NCBI GenBank assembly: GCA_021234155.1
Contig: JAJEKV010000003.1
Span: 22,659,569-22,723,568 of the forward strand
Source of the DNA: Isoetes taiwanensis
Lineage: Eukaryota; Streptophyta; Lycopodiopsida; Isoetales; Isoetaceae
Length of the DNA: 64,000 nucleotides
Direction of reading: 5' to 3'
Position 1 is the stretch's first letter. The number at the start of each line of letters is the position of its first letter. Of the stretch, positions 11,847 through 23,441 are shown one piece after another. The translations under genes and the position numbers were made by a program. The notes below the pieces were generated by a model. The model worked only from the letters and a program-made list of their open reading frames with translations. It searched no databases and had not been told where the DNA came from.

Positions 11847-14800
11847 CTATTCAGCATATAGACTACTCTTGTACTCCAAAACTCGGTCCAGAAGATGATC
11901 ATGAACATCCATTGGAAGTTCATATGTGTTATCATTTGCATGTAACATATCAAAACAACATGACATGACCAAGTGGCTATATGCATGGCATTCTGGTGCA
12001 TCCTCAAGCAATTCATATTGATTTCCTCCCATGAACTTGTAATACTTGCCTGACAGAACCACTTCTCTTCTTGCAAATTTAGCACCCCATGCATCTTTAA
12101 ATGCCTTTTCCACAATGTGCTTAGGTTTAGTGCATCGGATAATATAAAAGTCCACTTTTTCTTTGTTGTTGGCCTCAGATGGTACTGCAAAATTATCCCC
12201 AACATCAACTACATCAGATACCCATTCATGATCCCCTTCATAGATAGGACCCCGCAGAAGTTTCCAAAGACCTCTTCAACACCGTGACTTAGTTAGGAAT
12301 AAACCCAAGATCCTATTCTGCTTTTGTTTATGCACTTCCCATACTTTCCTGCCCAGCAGTGACGACAAAAGCAACTGAAATCCATATGAGCTACCTGAGT
12401 AGGGTCATTGGCATGAACAGGCCTGATACAATGGAACTTTCTTGATCCTGTTAATGTCTTACAATCATGGCTATCACTCCTATCAACATCATTGATAGTT
12501 ATCTCCCAAAAAAACCTGTAAAAAATAATGTTCAATATTGTTTTAAACACAACTAATTTCCATACTAGCACCATACCTATATTTTTCCTCTCCTTCTATC
12601 TCACAATCTGATTTAAAATGTGAAATGCAAAACACAACTACATCATGTGCATTCCTTAGTGGTACTGAATTCCTCTTCAACATCTCATGTGTGAGTGCTC
12701 TTTTTATTACAGCTCCAGCACCATCATGTTCACCTGCATTTGTTCATTACAAAAATCTAAAGAACAAAAAAAGCAAAGATAAAACAATAGAGTAAAGTTG
12801 AAGTATTTACCTTTGCCATGATATGATGCAAAGAAGTTCCAGTTTATTGGTATTCCTGTTTTTTGAAAGAATCTGCCAAGGAAGTAGAACATCCTTGCAC
12901 CTTTAAATTGATGGGAACAACCATCAGACCACATGACATGATTCTTGTAGTTGACACCTCTATCAACAAGAAAAATAGCATGTTTTTGCAAGCAATGTTG
13001 AACAAACAGTAACATCATGTTCTGTCATCACTTATATAGAAATGTGTTTCCTTAACGATCTTTCTTTCTTGCTCTGTAGAATTGGTAGCATGCCTATAAG
13101 TGATATGCACCAAAATGGTGCATTGGTCATTCCTCCAATGCAGGCTTTGTATTTCTTGTTGAATTTTGAAGGTATAGTTCTCTGCAAAGTCAATGACTGA
13201 AACTATAGTGTCCTTTGGAAAGGTTGCCAAGCACTCCCTGAACTGTTTTGCTTGCCATCTTGCTTCATAATTATGAGGAATAAAAGCATTAAGAAAGGTG
13301 TCACCAAATTTGAATAACTCGCATCTGGTGTTTTCTTGTACACAAGCTTGTTGACGGGTTTGGGAGCTTGCTGTAAATGACAATAAACACATGTCATTAC
13401 CACCTTCTTGGAATAAGCAATTCATTAGCAGTATAGTACCTTCTTAGTAGCTATTGAAACTTCTTTCTGACCAGGCTGCTCAACAACAGTTTGCTTACCA
13501 ATTCTCTTTGCAGTCTTCAAGGAATCCGCTATTGCTGCACTTTTCTTCTTCACATTTTTCACCTTCTCAGCAGCCTTAACAGGTTCTTCAACTATGTTCT
13601 GCCCCATAATAACTATTTCTATAAGAATGGCAATTGTTCTTAGTTGATTATAAGTGTGCAAAATGTTACCTTGTCGTCATAAACCTGTCATATAAGAAAA
13701 CAGTTTCAATTCATGTACATTTCACAAGAACGTGTCAAGAACATGTGCATCACCTTAACAAATGTCTTCCACTCTACTTGATGGTCCAACTTGTAATCTC
13801 TTTCTTGTGGACAAGTTGGGATCTTTTTTGTTCCACATGTTTTGCATTTCAGTAGCAGACAGTTATGTTGATGCCACTCTTCTGAATCATCCTTAGAACA
13901 TACCATAGCTCTCCAAAGCTCAGAGGTTGAAGTGTATGTAAATATACACGCATTGCAAGTCGGTCCTGGACCACATAAATCACAATTGCATGTGCAATTG
14001 GTACCATGAATGTTCTGATCTAGTCTTACTTTGTTTATATGGGCCTCACAAAGTCAATTCTCAAATGATAGATACAGCAGAAGTTTCTCTATCTTTTACC
14101 TTCCTCACATATGGAGGTTTCAGAGCATGGAATGCTGAAAATGATATTTGAAATTCTGGATATTGTTTTACAAAGCGTTGGTAAAAACTACACCGCAGTA
14201 AAAACAACAAAGATGTCGCCAGAGATTAAAACTTTTCATCATTGTAACAATTTTCTTAAGAATTACCTCGGTCTCCTCAAGAAAGTGAAGTGCATGCAAG
14301 ATCTTCTTTCCCGATGAGGCTTTAATCTTGATGACATGCTTCTTACATGGAGAAACCCTTGTGTTGTACCTCCAAAAGTCAACAACTAGTTTTCTCTCAT
14401 TGTAAGATAGTTTGTCACATCTAATCTTATTCTTGAACATAGACCATGGTCCATCACCATGTTCAGCACATACTCTCCTTCTTACAAATAGCTTGTAACA
14501 ATCTTTTTCGTTTCAAGCATAGAGTTCTAGAGAATGCTGATTTGTTGATGTCACTATTGACAAAGATAAACCATGGCGCATTTCTTGCCCTCCTAATATC
14601 TGTTTTCTTTCTCATTCTTATGAGCTGCAAAAAGATTTTTTTTAAATTTTCTACAATACTCTTCAATACAAACTCTTCCTTGCTGCTTGGAACAGCAAGT
14701 TCAGGAAGCCACTTTGCTGCAGATTGAAGTATCTCCTTTCTATCTTTAAAATTTGCACTTTGAAGAACCTTTTTTACCTTGAGTGCAACTCTTTTTGATA

Positions 14801-15846
14801 ACCTTTCTTTTTCCATGTCTTTGAGATCTCCTTGTAGTAAGGCTTCTTCATCCGCCGCAAGCTCTCTTTCCCTTTTAAGACTCCTCTCCTTTCTCCTTAA
14901 CTCAGCTCTATACCTTCTAAAAGCATCACCATCCGCAAAATATTTTTGAAGTTCGGGTTCAATCTTTTTGAGTAAATTGTTCAAAACAAGGTTCTTCATG
15001 ACATTGGGTTTCTTGAGTGCTTTGTTAGAACCTTCAAATCTTCAAAGTCTTGGGGAAAAGAATCTAAAAATGGATAAGAGAATCTTTCAGGTTTGAATTA
15101 GAGAAATCTTTCAGGTTCGAGTAAATTGCTAAACTTACTTACCTTCAAAACAAGGTTCTTCATGACATTGGGTTTCTTGAGTGCTTTGTTGGCGCCAACC
15201 TTCATAATCTTCAAAGTCTTGGGGAAAAGAATCTAAAAATGGATAAGAAATAAAATTACTTAAATTAAGTAAAAAGATTGAAAGAAAAGAAAAAGACTTG
15301 GAAATTACCTTGGAAACAAGGCTGCAAAACTTCGTGACATTCATTGCCTTCAGGTAATTGCGCATTTGATTCAATTTGTTCATAAGGTTCGGGAAAAGAT
15401 TCTAAACATGAAAGCAGTTCATCAAAACAACCAACACCAACAAATTAGGAGAGCAGTTCCCAACAACTATGAAGTAAATTAGTACCTGGATGTATGGGAT
15501 CTGTTGTAGCAGTGTGGATCTCTTGTTCTGCATCTTGATTCACAAATAAGTTGCTTATCATTCAAATTGTGTATATTTTGCTTGTCAGCACCAAATAATA
15601 TGTAATGAATTATGAGTATCAGTTACCATGCTGCAATTCTTGCACAAATTCGCTTGTATTTATCCCGGAAATGGAATCTTCAATTGCAGATTGCTGAGAA
15701 ATTGCATCAGCAATTCGAGAACAAATGGCAGAGAAGTTTTCACCCTGTTCCTGAAAAAATTGAAGGCTAGATAGCAGTTTGTCCACATCAAAATTAACAT
15801 GTGTCTTGCACACAGATGCACAAAATGCCTCTCTCCAGTGCGCCAT
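11847..15846 (-). CDS. DDE-type transposase of the DNA transposon, multi-exon
   Basis: Read on the minus strand. A likely start is ATG 15846 (MAHWREAFCASV). A series of short repeated exons follows (15480-15000), then a basic coiled-coil region (14999-14463) and a FWRYNTRVSPCKK motif region (14400-14300). A Cys-rich zinc region (CTCNCDLCGPGPTCNAC, near 13990-13930, then C..C near 13830) precedes a catalytic-type core: IDFAENY (near 13190), WSDGCSHQFK (near 12930) and WNFFASYHGKG (near 12840). A clean intron (12812 down to 12733) joins HGK to GEHDGAGAVIKR. The C-terminal part (12155-11847) contains FYIIRCTKPKH. Asp-Asp plus an acidic residue after the HGKG box would be the DDE triad, by inference. 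A frame change near 13017 and gaps elsewhere leave activity uncertain. Confidence 0.65.
15001..15410 (-). repeat. tandemly duplicated small exons in the transposase gene
   Basis: Three similar units on the minus strand begin with an ATTCTTTTCCC-type exon start: near 15402, 15232 and 15062. The last two are almost identical over ~90 bp (encoding FPQDFED ... QCHEEPCFE). The first two end at GTAATT and GTAAGT splice donors; the third runs on into the long exon. This looks like exon-plus-intron duplication. Confidence 0.6.
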
Positions 15847-16170
15847 AGCCAGAACTGGAGAAAATTAGCAGCAAAGAAACTCATGAAATTATTGCTGTGG
15901 ACAGTACCAAAACCGCCAAATCTAATTTTAAAATTCATTTTGCATCAGCGGTCACAACCTCGGATCAGCAGCACGGATTAGCAGCACCACGGATTGCTGA
16001 AGTGGCAAATTCCGGTGCTTCGGATCGACCAACAGAATTTGGCGCCCAAGAGAAAATGACGCGTGAAGGCCTTTGACGTGCGGCGAAAATGTAATGTGAC
16101 GGGTCCAGCACTCAACCAGCACATGCGTCGCCCACACTAGAGATTGAGTATGTAAATAAAAAACACACCC

Positions 16171-17651
16171 CTATTGAGTACTGCATTGGTAAAACCCTCC
16201 ACATTTAGCTGTAATTCGTTCTATCTTCCTCTACATGGGACCACGTCTTTTATATTATAATTTAATCTAATCTCCCCTCAAAAAGAAGAAAAAAACAATT
16301 AACGCAAACTATGCTCACAAAATTTTAATACAAACTATCCTTCAGATTGTGAAGATCCTAGAGCATACATTATTATCCAGGTTGGACAGCTAAGATTCAT
16401 AAAAGACATTAATAGCAATCAGCCCCTAGATAAGCATATTACAGTGTCCATGCCATACTTCTAGCATTATGTGAGGTTTATAGCTGGAGAACTTAACCCA
16501 ATTCCATTACTATAGAAAACAAAATCTACCATCAACATTTATGCTAAGTTCATCTATTGCTCTGGAATCTGAATCAACCTAATGGTAGATCTGTTTCATG
16601 TTTGTTCTTGCTGGTCATGAATGGAACTATAAGCCCAAAGAGTATCTCGTCAAGCTTGATAAGCATGGTTCATACATATAATGAACAATGGAAAGGGAAA
16701 TAAATGAATCACATTCATTTAGTTTGTTTTTTATATGTTTTTTACAGACTGGAAAAGATGCCAAGGTTTGCAATGCAACTGTTGCAGTGGTTGATGGATG
16801 CATTGGGCAACGAAAGTTCAAGTTACGTCACACTGCTGCCTGGATTATGCAAAGGTAATGCCATTTTATTACTGTGCAAAGAATCACATGGTTAACATAT
16901 TTTGTTCTTATTCTCAGGTCTGTGATGTGGTGCGATATAGGATTCACAGAGCGAAAAGAAAAATAAATGATCAGCTTGAGGATAGGAATGCAATTCAAGA
17001 ATATATTTGTCCAAATGCAAGTTGTGGTCATAGATTCGTACTCTCTAATTCTAAATTAGTGAACTTCTCAGTCTTTTTATGGAATCTGCTAACGATAAGC
17101 ACGTGTACTTATATCAGGTTCAGTCTCCGTGCATATAAAGGTACTCAGCATTGGATGCTCCACGATTGATGGTTCCATGCATATTGTTAAATTGCTTATT
17201 ATGCTTACAATTAAATCCATTATTGCGCATTGCATATCCTGTTGCAATTTTTGTTTCTGATATGTAATTCTTTGAAGCCAATCGTCTAAACTTTTGCTTT
17301 GATGATTCTTAACAGCATATTAGTTCTTTGTTGAGATTGCAGTCAATGCATCATATATGACTGGACATAATGACTTGGGTAGGCCAATACTTGTAAGCAG
17401 TGACTTTACTGTTTTCCGTTCAAGAGCAGCCTCCTCTTCTCCCTATTTGCTAACTGGATAATGCTAATAGGTCTTCATAATGCTTCTTGGGCATCATCAA
17501 ACCTTGATATTGTTATAATAGATAATCAACTGTATGGCTAACTCAATTGATATGGTCACAAATACAGGTACATAAGATTTATGACTTGGATGTTGCTGTA
17601 TCTGTGATGCCCACCAATGGGTCCTTTTTTCTTACTTCTCTGGTATATATC
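16171..17651 (+). pseudogene. TFIIE-alpha gene fragment, copy I
   Basis: TFIIE-alpha is the large TFIIE subunit, which recruits TFIIH at RNA polymerase II promoters. Exon A (16748-16854, after TTTTTTACAG) encodes GKDAKVCNATVAVVDG and then, after a one-base slip, CCLDYAK. Exon B (16918 to about 17040, after TTATTCTCAG) encodes VCDVVRYRIHRAKRK, QLEDRNAIQEYICPN and CGHRF. This matches plant TFIIE-alpha: winged-helix end, YCCLDYAQ/DVVRYRLHRMKKK, then the first half of the zinc ribbon. The frame slip in exon A and absence of the rest of the zinc ribbon mark it as broken. The segment is duplicated at 56878-57726 plus 62912-63511. Bases 17100-17620 are intron-like with no exon I can place. Confidence 0.75.
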
Positions 17652-17665
17652 AGAGAAGTAAGAAA
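17628..17665. repeat. perfect 15-bp hairpin across the LINE 5' junction
   Basis: TTTCTTACTTCTCTG (17628-17642) and its exact reverse complement (17651-17665) flank the 8-base loop GTATATAT. The left arm is target DNA, also present at the empty site near 63492; the right arm is the first bases of the LINE. Confidence 0.9.
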
Positions 17666-18019
17666 AAGCAGTTAAACAGCAGCAACTTTTAGACGAAAAC
17701 AATATAGGGGAACACAGTGAAACGCAGTAGACAGGAAAACGCAAGAGACAGCCAGGGAATACAACAGATATACGACTACAAAGTAACAAGGAGGACCAAG
17801 CAGAAGGATCAAGACAACGCACAACGGGGAAAAAAAAACAACAAGGAAAAAGGTGGTGGACAATAATGGCCTGAGACTAGACCACAACAGAGAGGCGTCA
17901 AAACAGGTACACAGTTGAACAGTACAGTGAAGTTAAGATATTCGCAAAAAACAAGAAAAAAAGGAACGGGACCCAGAGATATATAGTAAATGTTCGGGAC
18001 GAAAAGTGTACAGAAAAGT

Positions 18020-18500
18020 TGGCAGATCAGAGAGATTCAACCTCCGCCGCACACCAGTATAGCGAGGGCCAGACCCACCAACTGGTTAAGTGTACCAACA
18101 TAAATTCCCAAAAGGCATGAGTAATGGAAGATCGCAAGATCCAAAGAGTAAAAGGCGGACGGAATAAGATACGGGACAGAGATGCTCAGCCTCCGCCGTA
18201 CACCAGGATAGCGAGGGCTAGACCCACCAACTGGTAAATCCGGACCACTATAAACTCGACAAATCGTAAAACCGCAAAAGTTGCGCAAAAGCACATTGCG
18301 AGACTGAAAAGAGTATAAAGAGGACGGAAAAGTTACGGGACAGAGAGGTTCCACCTCCGCCGTACACCAGGATAGCGAAGGGCCAAAAGAACCCACCAAC
18401 TGGTATCCGGACCACTATACACTCAAAATACAGGGAAGGAGAACAAAAATACAAAAATACAATTAAAAAGGACGGACTTTGATACACGGGACAAGGTATA
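18020..18500 (+). repeat. three tandem ~160-bp monomers in the LINE 5' UTR
   Basis: Three units share CCTCCGCCG.ACACCAG.ATA and CCCACCAACTGG, with the shared core starting near 18041, 18189 and 18355, and a purine-rich segment with GGACGGA...ACGGGACA between them. Tandem 5' monomers act as promoters in some LINEs (mouse L1 is the known case); here that role is inference. Confidence 0.8.
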
Positions 18501-18719
18501 TGGGCCAAGGAAGTTGCGGCATCTCAACTAACTCCTCGGAACACGACTAAGGACATACCGAATCCCATAACATGGAGGGAGGAGATCACTCATAGCGAAA
18601 TCTTCATAGAGAGACACCCGAGGGATCGAAACTAAAATAAATGATGGGGGCAGGAATAATTAAGGGTAGCCATCCCAATATTTCGAATTCAAAAATGGGA
18701 TTAACGGTGATAATTTTTG

Positions 18720-19460
18720 AATTTTCGAATTAGAGGACCGTTCAGTAGCGCAATATATAGACTCAACATAGTAAGGATACCAACCCCTCCCACGGATTTG
18801 GTAGCGGCGTTTCAGGCACAGCAGCAATCCACAGCACCTCGCAAGAAGCTCAAGAGCAATGGCGGAAAGCAGCAGTCTCAGCCAGCAAAGGAAAGCAGAA
18901 ATGGCAAGGGTAGCAAGACCTCCAAGATTTTCTCGCTCAGATGGATAAGCACCTGGAGTCCAGGATCCCTCGTATGGATGCCCTTAACACACTAGCAGAA
19001 ACGGCCAACCGTAATACGGTAGCCATCTCCAACATGGACGTGAGGATAGAAGAGGTGGAAAAGACAAGCGAGGAGATGCAGCGCAGGATGAACGAAATTG
19101 AGGAGGAAAAAGCCAAGATCTGGAAAAGGTTGGTTGAATTAGAAAAAGGAAATATTGATGGGAATCATTTGATAGAATAAAACCGCACATCATGGAGTAT
19201 GAGGAGCAGAATAGAATTAAGCATGACGTTAGGCTGATAGGGGTAGCAGAGAAACCTAACGAGGACACATATCGAGTTACTGCAGAAGTGATGGAGACGG
19301 TGTTCAAGGAGCATCGGAGTGTCATTGTCAAAGCAGTACGATCAGGACAATGGAGAGGGCGGGCGAGGAGATATAAACCCGACTCTCGAGACCGACAAAC
19401 CAAGGAGAGAATATCGCGACGGGTCCGAGGACCGAAATGGGATCATAGTTCGTGAAGCTC
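18720..19460 (+). pseudogene. LINE ORF1 (coiled coil and RRM-like nucleic-acid binder)
   Basis: From about 18780 a Gln/Lys-rich start leads into a coiled coil (MDKHLESRIPRMDAL ... EEVEKTSEEMQRRMNEIEEE, 18941-19160) and then IKHDVRLIGVAEKPNEDTY with VFKEHRSVIVKAVR (19210-19340), similar in layout to L1 ORF1 proteins, which trimerise through the coil and bind RNA. A stop at 19178-19180 and frame changes near 18930 and 19350 divide it. Some breaks could be sequencing errors. Confidence 0.65.
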
Positions 19461-19499
19461 TAACCATCATGCAAACGACAAGGACCGCAGACAGGAACT

Positions 19500-19979
19500 A
19501 GCCAAAGCAAGGGAACTAAATCAAAGTGGTGAATACAAAAAGGGGTCAAGAATGGCAAGGTGTTCCCGCAAAAAGGACACGGAATTTTTGGCCGTGACAA
19601 GCAAAGAAGGAGGGATATCGGAACCAGTGGAAGGAGACCGATGTGGGGAAGGAGAACATCAACCCGTAATGATACCAACAAAAGGGCGTGGAGAACAGAC
19701 ATCGGGGAATAAGAATAAAGAATAGCTCTCGAGGGCGAAGCCATCACAAAGAAGGAGGAAGAAACGAAAAGGGAAGGCGCAAAACCGAGGTCCCTCGGTG
19801 GGAGTTGGGTACAACCCAAAGAAGAAGGACCAGGGGGCACCGGAGAAGGATGGTGAACGGCGTAACAAAACAGAAACCCCGAAAGAGGGCAAACCGCGAG
19901 GGAGGAGACGTCAAGATATGGTAATCGAACTCAAGCACGGGCACCCGTGGGACCACGGAGAGAGGCTGGAGGAGCTTTG
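19500..19979 (+). other. LINE inter-ORF / ORF2 start region, not resolved
   Basis: Purine-rich, Arg/Lys/Gly-rich in all three forward frames, with stops. It lies between ORF1 and the endonuclease and probably includes the end of ORF1 or the start of ORF2. I see no domain here. Confidence 0.5.
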
Positions 19980-20660
19980 ATAGCGCTGACATAATATGCC
20001 TAGTAGAAACATGGGAACACAAACATAAAGAGGCTACCGGAAGAGGAGGGCTACCAGCTATTCACCTGTTGGAAAGATAAGAACTTCAAAGTAGGAAGAG
20101 GAAGTGCAGGCCTAGCCTGTTATGTCAAGGAGAATGTAGCAAATGGTACATGTATTTTACACTCAGATGTCAATAAAAGATACATGGTACTTAGTATGCA
20201 ATTGCAAAATAAAAAAGATCTAATACTGATCATACCGAGTAGTGACAAACTAGAACTGTTAGAATTGGGGGAAACCATGATGAAGTGGAAGGAACAGGGA
20301 CCAATGATACTAATAGGAGATCTAAATGCCGTAAGGTCAGGAGCAAGCACGATATACAAGTATAGATGAAACAAATGGACAATGGACCCAAACGGTAAGA
20401 TCGAAATAATGGAATAGACGAACTGAGGACAAGGCAGAGATCAATGCTAAGGGGAACCATCGCCGAGGTATGCACGACCACGGGGGCCATCATAGCCAAT
20501 GGGGTTTTGAGATGGCCAGGATGGGAATTCACAAGTCGAACGCTCATGGGAGAAGTATAGTAGATTACGTAATAATGAATGAACACAAAGCAGTACAGAT
20601 GATCGTAAATTGTGACCCTAGAATGGCCAATTGGGAGGAGGGAGACTCCACAGCCCATGC
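19980..20660 (+). pseudogene. LINE ORF2 endonuclease domain (APE type)
   Basis: SADIICLVETWEHK (near 19981) is the Glu-containing motif of the apurinic-type endonuclease that nicks target DNA. LILIGDLNA... appears as MILIGDLNAVRSG (near 20305), and IVDYVIMNEHKA (near 20556) corresponds to the late Asp-Tyr region. Domain order fits the exonuclease-endonuclease-phosphatase fold. Frame changes near 20030, 20370 and 20460 break it. Confidence 0.75.
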
Positions 20661-22402
20661 GCGGTTGACAATTACAGTGGGGAACAACCAAAGAATGAAG
20701 AACAAAGATGGACAGGAGAGAGATAGGGGAAAGCCTGGAAATACATTTCCGGAAAAAACACGACACGCTTGTGCAAGTAATCAAAGAGGAAATGGGAAAA
20801 TGGAAATGGGAGGAGCACAGGGCAGACGAGAATGGAGATGCGCTCAATGACATAACAGTGAAAGTGGCATTAGAAATATTCGGGAAAAGAAGGAAGAGAA
20901 AGGAAAATAATGCCTTCAAATCTTCAATATGGTATGACGATGAGTGCAAGGAACAGAGAAGGAAAGTCAAGGCGCTCAGAGGTAAGGAAACATATCAAAA
21001 GGAAAGAGCGATATATCTAAAGTTACTGAAAGCAAAGAGGAATAAGAATCTGATGCAGCATCAATGGGGACTGGCCAAGCTAATCAAGAAACAACCACGC
21101 ACGTTCCGGGGTGGATTTAAAGAGAAAAAAAGGGAATAAGGGAAGTGAAATCACTGGGGGCAGCATTGGAACAAAGGGGATGGGAAAACTATCTGGAAAA
21201 ACTATATAAGACAGGGGCACCCCCAGCACCAATACCTGAACTGCAAATAACGGACCGACCATGCTTCGACGTACAGGAAGTGATGATAGCATTGAATGGG
21301 ATGGCCAATAACAAGGCCCCGTGACTTATACTGGATTAATGCGTGGAAGTACTAAAATGTGCGAGATACCATTATAGTAAAGCGGTGTGAGATATTCAAT
21401 GGTATAATACACACAGGGCTCCCGGACAGATGGGCGTACAACAGGGTCATACCCCTACACAAGGGGGGAAGTAAACAGGAACCTGGAAACTACAGGACAA
21501 TAATGGTAAGTTCCATTTTCGCAAAGTGGTACGGGAAGGTTCTAGACAATAAATTAAAGCAATGGGCAGAGGCAGGAAATTTGAGAGCACAGGGGCAAGC
21601 AGGCTTCAGACCAGAACACTCAATAACAGACCATCTAGTGACCCTCCGGATACTAATAGAGCATAATAGAGGCCACGGAAAGAAAGTGATATGCTGTTTT
21701 GTGGACTTCAGAAAAGCTTTTGACACAGTACCAAGGGAAAAGCTTATACAGAGGCTTGTAGACATGCAAGCACCGAGAGACATGGTAGGGGCAATTGCGA
21801 GATTGTACTATAATGTATATGCAAAAATAGAAGAAGAAGGAAAGGCAATAGACTGTGACACAGGAGTCAAACAGGGATGTCCCTTATCTCCAACACTGTT
21901 CGGAATATATATAGATGCCCTACAGGATTTTATAGCAGAACAGCAAGGGGACGTGGACGCCCCTACACTCGGGGGAATCAAGGTACCTATCATGCTATAT
22001 GCTGATGATTTGGGCATGATGGCCACAAAGAACAAGGGAATGCACAGGTTATTGAAACTACTAGAGATCTTCTGTGAAAAGACAGGGCTAACAGTGAATC
22101 TCACAAAAACCAAAATAGTCTTTTTTGGTAACAGGAATAATCACAAGTCGTTCAAATATCTAGGGACAGACTTAGAAGAAGCAACAGAGTACAAGTATCT
22201 AGGGTATGATACACATGGCACAGGGAAATGGGCGAAAGGGGCAGATGCTAGATTCCAAGCAGCAATAGGAAGCTACTATAACATGAAAACTTCAAATGTA
22301 AATGTAAATGTAATAATAGAATGGAAATTAAATGCTACCTATTCGCACGGTAGTAAGGGTCACAACATAGCTATACGGGCGGAAGCCCGGGGACCGGGCT
22401 AA
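20661..22402 (+). pseudogene. LINE ORF2 reverse transcriptase
   Basis: A Lys-rich linker (20700-21140) leads into RT. The longest open stretch is 21359-22402 (347 residues). Motifs in order: NYRTIMVSS, QAGFRPEHSITDH, CFVDFRKAFDTVPR (first catalytic Asp), GVKQGCPLSPTLFGIYIDAL, MLYADDLGMMA (catalytic Asp pair, near 21998) and GLTVNLTKTK. It performs target-primed reverse transcription. Breaks occur near 21138 and 21345. RT identification is secure; clade is not. Confidence 0.92.
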
Positions 22403-23180
22403 ATGACAAGAAATGGGAAAAGCAAGAAGGAATTCTCGCATGCCTACATAAACGTGAATTCAAACTAAGAGCAAACACACCATTGACAACCATAGTGTAT
22501 GAGACAGTCGTCGAACCCCACGGAAGTGAGAGCATGGGAAAGGACCATCAGATACATCATAAGAAATAATGCAGGTGAAAAGTCAGAGAAGTTAGCAAGC
22601 ATCGCAATCAACGAATCAGCAAGGTCGCACATAACCACAAGCAGTGGATGGTTTAGGGATGTAGCAATATGGACCAGAGAAATGGGGCTGAATCTGAGCG
22701 AACTGATCGATGAAGGCCAATGGAATGAGGAGTGGGCAAGTAAAGCTACGCGGGCATGGCTGCAAAAGCACACAGGACCCAAAACACTCTGGCTTGTATC
22801 AATATTCAATCCAGAGCAAATGATAGGACAACAAATGTACCAAGATAACATGCTTGGAAAACGGAGAAGAGATATCTTAGCAAAGTTCAGGATGGGATGT
22901 CATGATCTGAGAATTGAAAAGGACAGGTGGAGAAAAATAGACAAACAGGACAGGCTATGCAGAATCTGTGACAGAGTGGAAATAGAGGACGAAAAGCACA
23001 TGCTTAATGAATGCCCAACTTACACAGACATCAGGGAAAAGTACAGGAGAGTAAGATGGGGACAATCAGTACATACCATAATGGCAAGGACAGAAACAAT
23101 GGGAGATTTGGCAGATGCAATACGGGAGATGCTGAACAGACACCGGGAAGCACATGAACAAAAAGGGCTTACGATATGAT
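22403..23180 (+). pseudogene. LINE ORF2 C-terminal region with Cys/His knuckle
   Basis: The open stretch 22499-23179 (226 residues) continues ORF2 after a break near 22400-22490. It ends with LCRICDRVEIEDEKHML and ECPTYTDIR (near 22958-23030), a CxxC ... H ... C knuckle common at LINE ORF2 ends. The stop is at 23177-23179, followed by ~240 bases of 3' UTR and the TATTC tail. Confidence 0.8.
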
Positions 23181-23441
23181 TTGCTCAAGAGGCAAATCAT
23201 AGACGCCCACTAAATGTACAGCTTAAAGCTGTTTGATATAGACGCACACCTGCACGGCCTAGAAGCCGGAACAAAGTAGGGTGCTGGCATTAATAGGAAA
23301 AAGTGAGCCTTCAGAAAAGGCTACAACAAAACAGCGTGATGAGCTAGTAGCCCCCACCAGGGAGCTCGCCCACGCTACACAAGTCCAGAGGCCTCAGGGC
23401 ACAAGGGACAATAATGTATTCTATTCTATTCTATTCTATTC

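Larger units (their letters stand above)
9139..16170. mobile_element. ~7 kb DNA transposon with two convergent genes
   Basis: Copy II (near 56878) reads straight through the junction where this block interrupts copy I, so the block is an insertion. The ends are imperfect inverted repeats: GGGTATGTTTTTAC at the left, and GGGGTGTGTTTTTT reading in from the right. A TAT trinucleotide flanks both ends as a possible 3-bp target duplication. Inside are a plus-strand gene (9436-11046) and a minus-strand DDE-type transposase gene (15846 down to 11847), meeting tail to tail over an AT-rich minisatellite. I cannot assign a named superfamily; short TSD and GGG ends recall PIF/Harbinger-like elements but the transposase motifs are not classical Harbinger. 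Confidence 0.7.
17652..23441 (+). mobile_element. complete non-LTR retrotransposon (LINE)
   Basis: A 5.79 kb insertion flanked by TATATC (17646-17651 and 23442-23447) and ending in five TATTC units (23417-23441). The paralogous segment near 63505 lacks it, giving the empty site. Order: tandem 5' UTR monomers, ORF1 (coiled coil plus RRM-like part), ORF2 with apurinic-type endonuclease, reverse transcriptase and a C-terminal Cys/His knuckle. Several frame changes suggest it is now inactive. The clade is uncertain; the RT and the EDEKHMLNECPTYTDIR end differ from typical plant L1. Confidence 0.92.

Noticed and set aside
19460..19840. Minus-strand 126-codon frame in the LINE
   Set aside because: Pro/Ser/Leu-rich antisense of a purine-rich LINE region, no recognisable domain.
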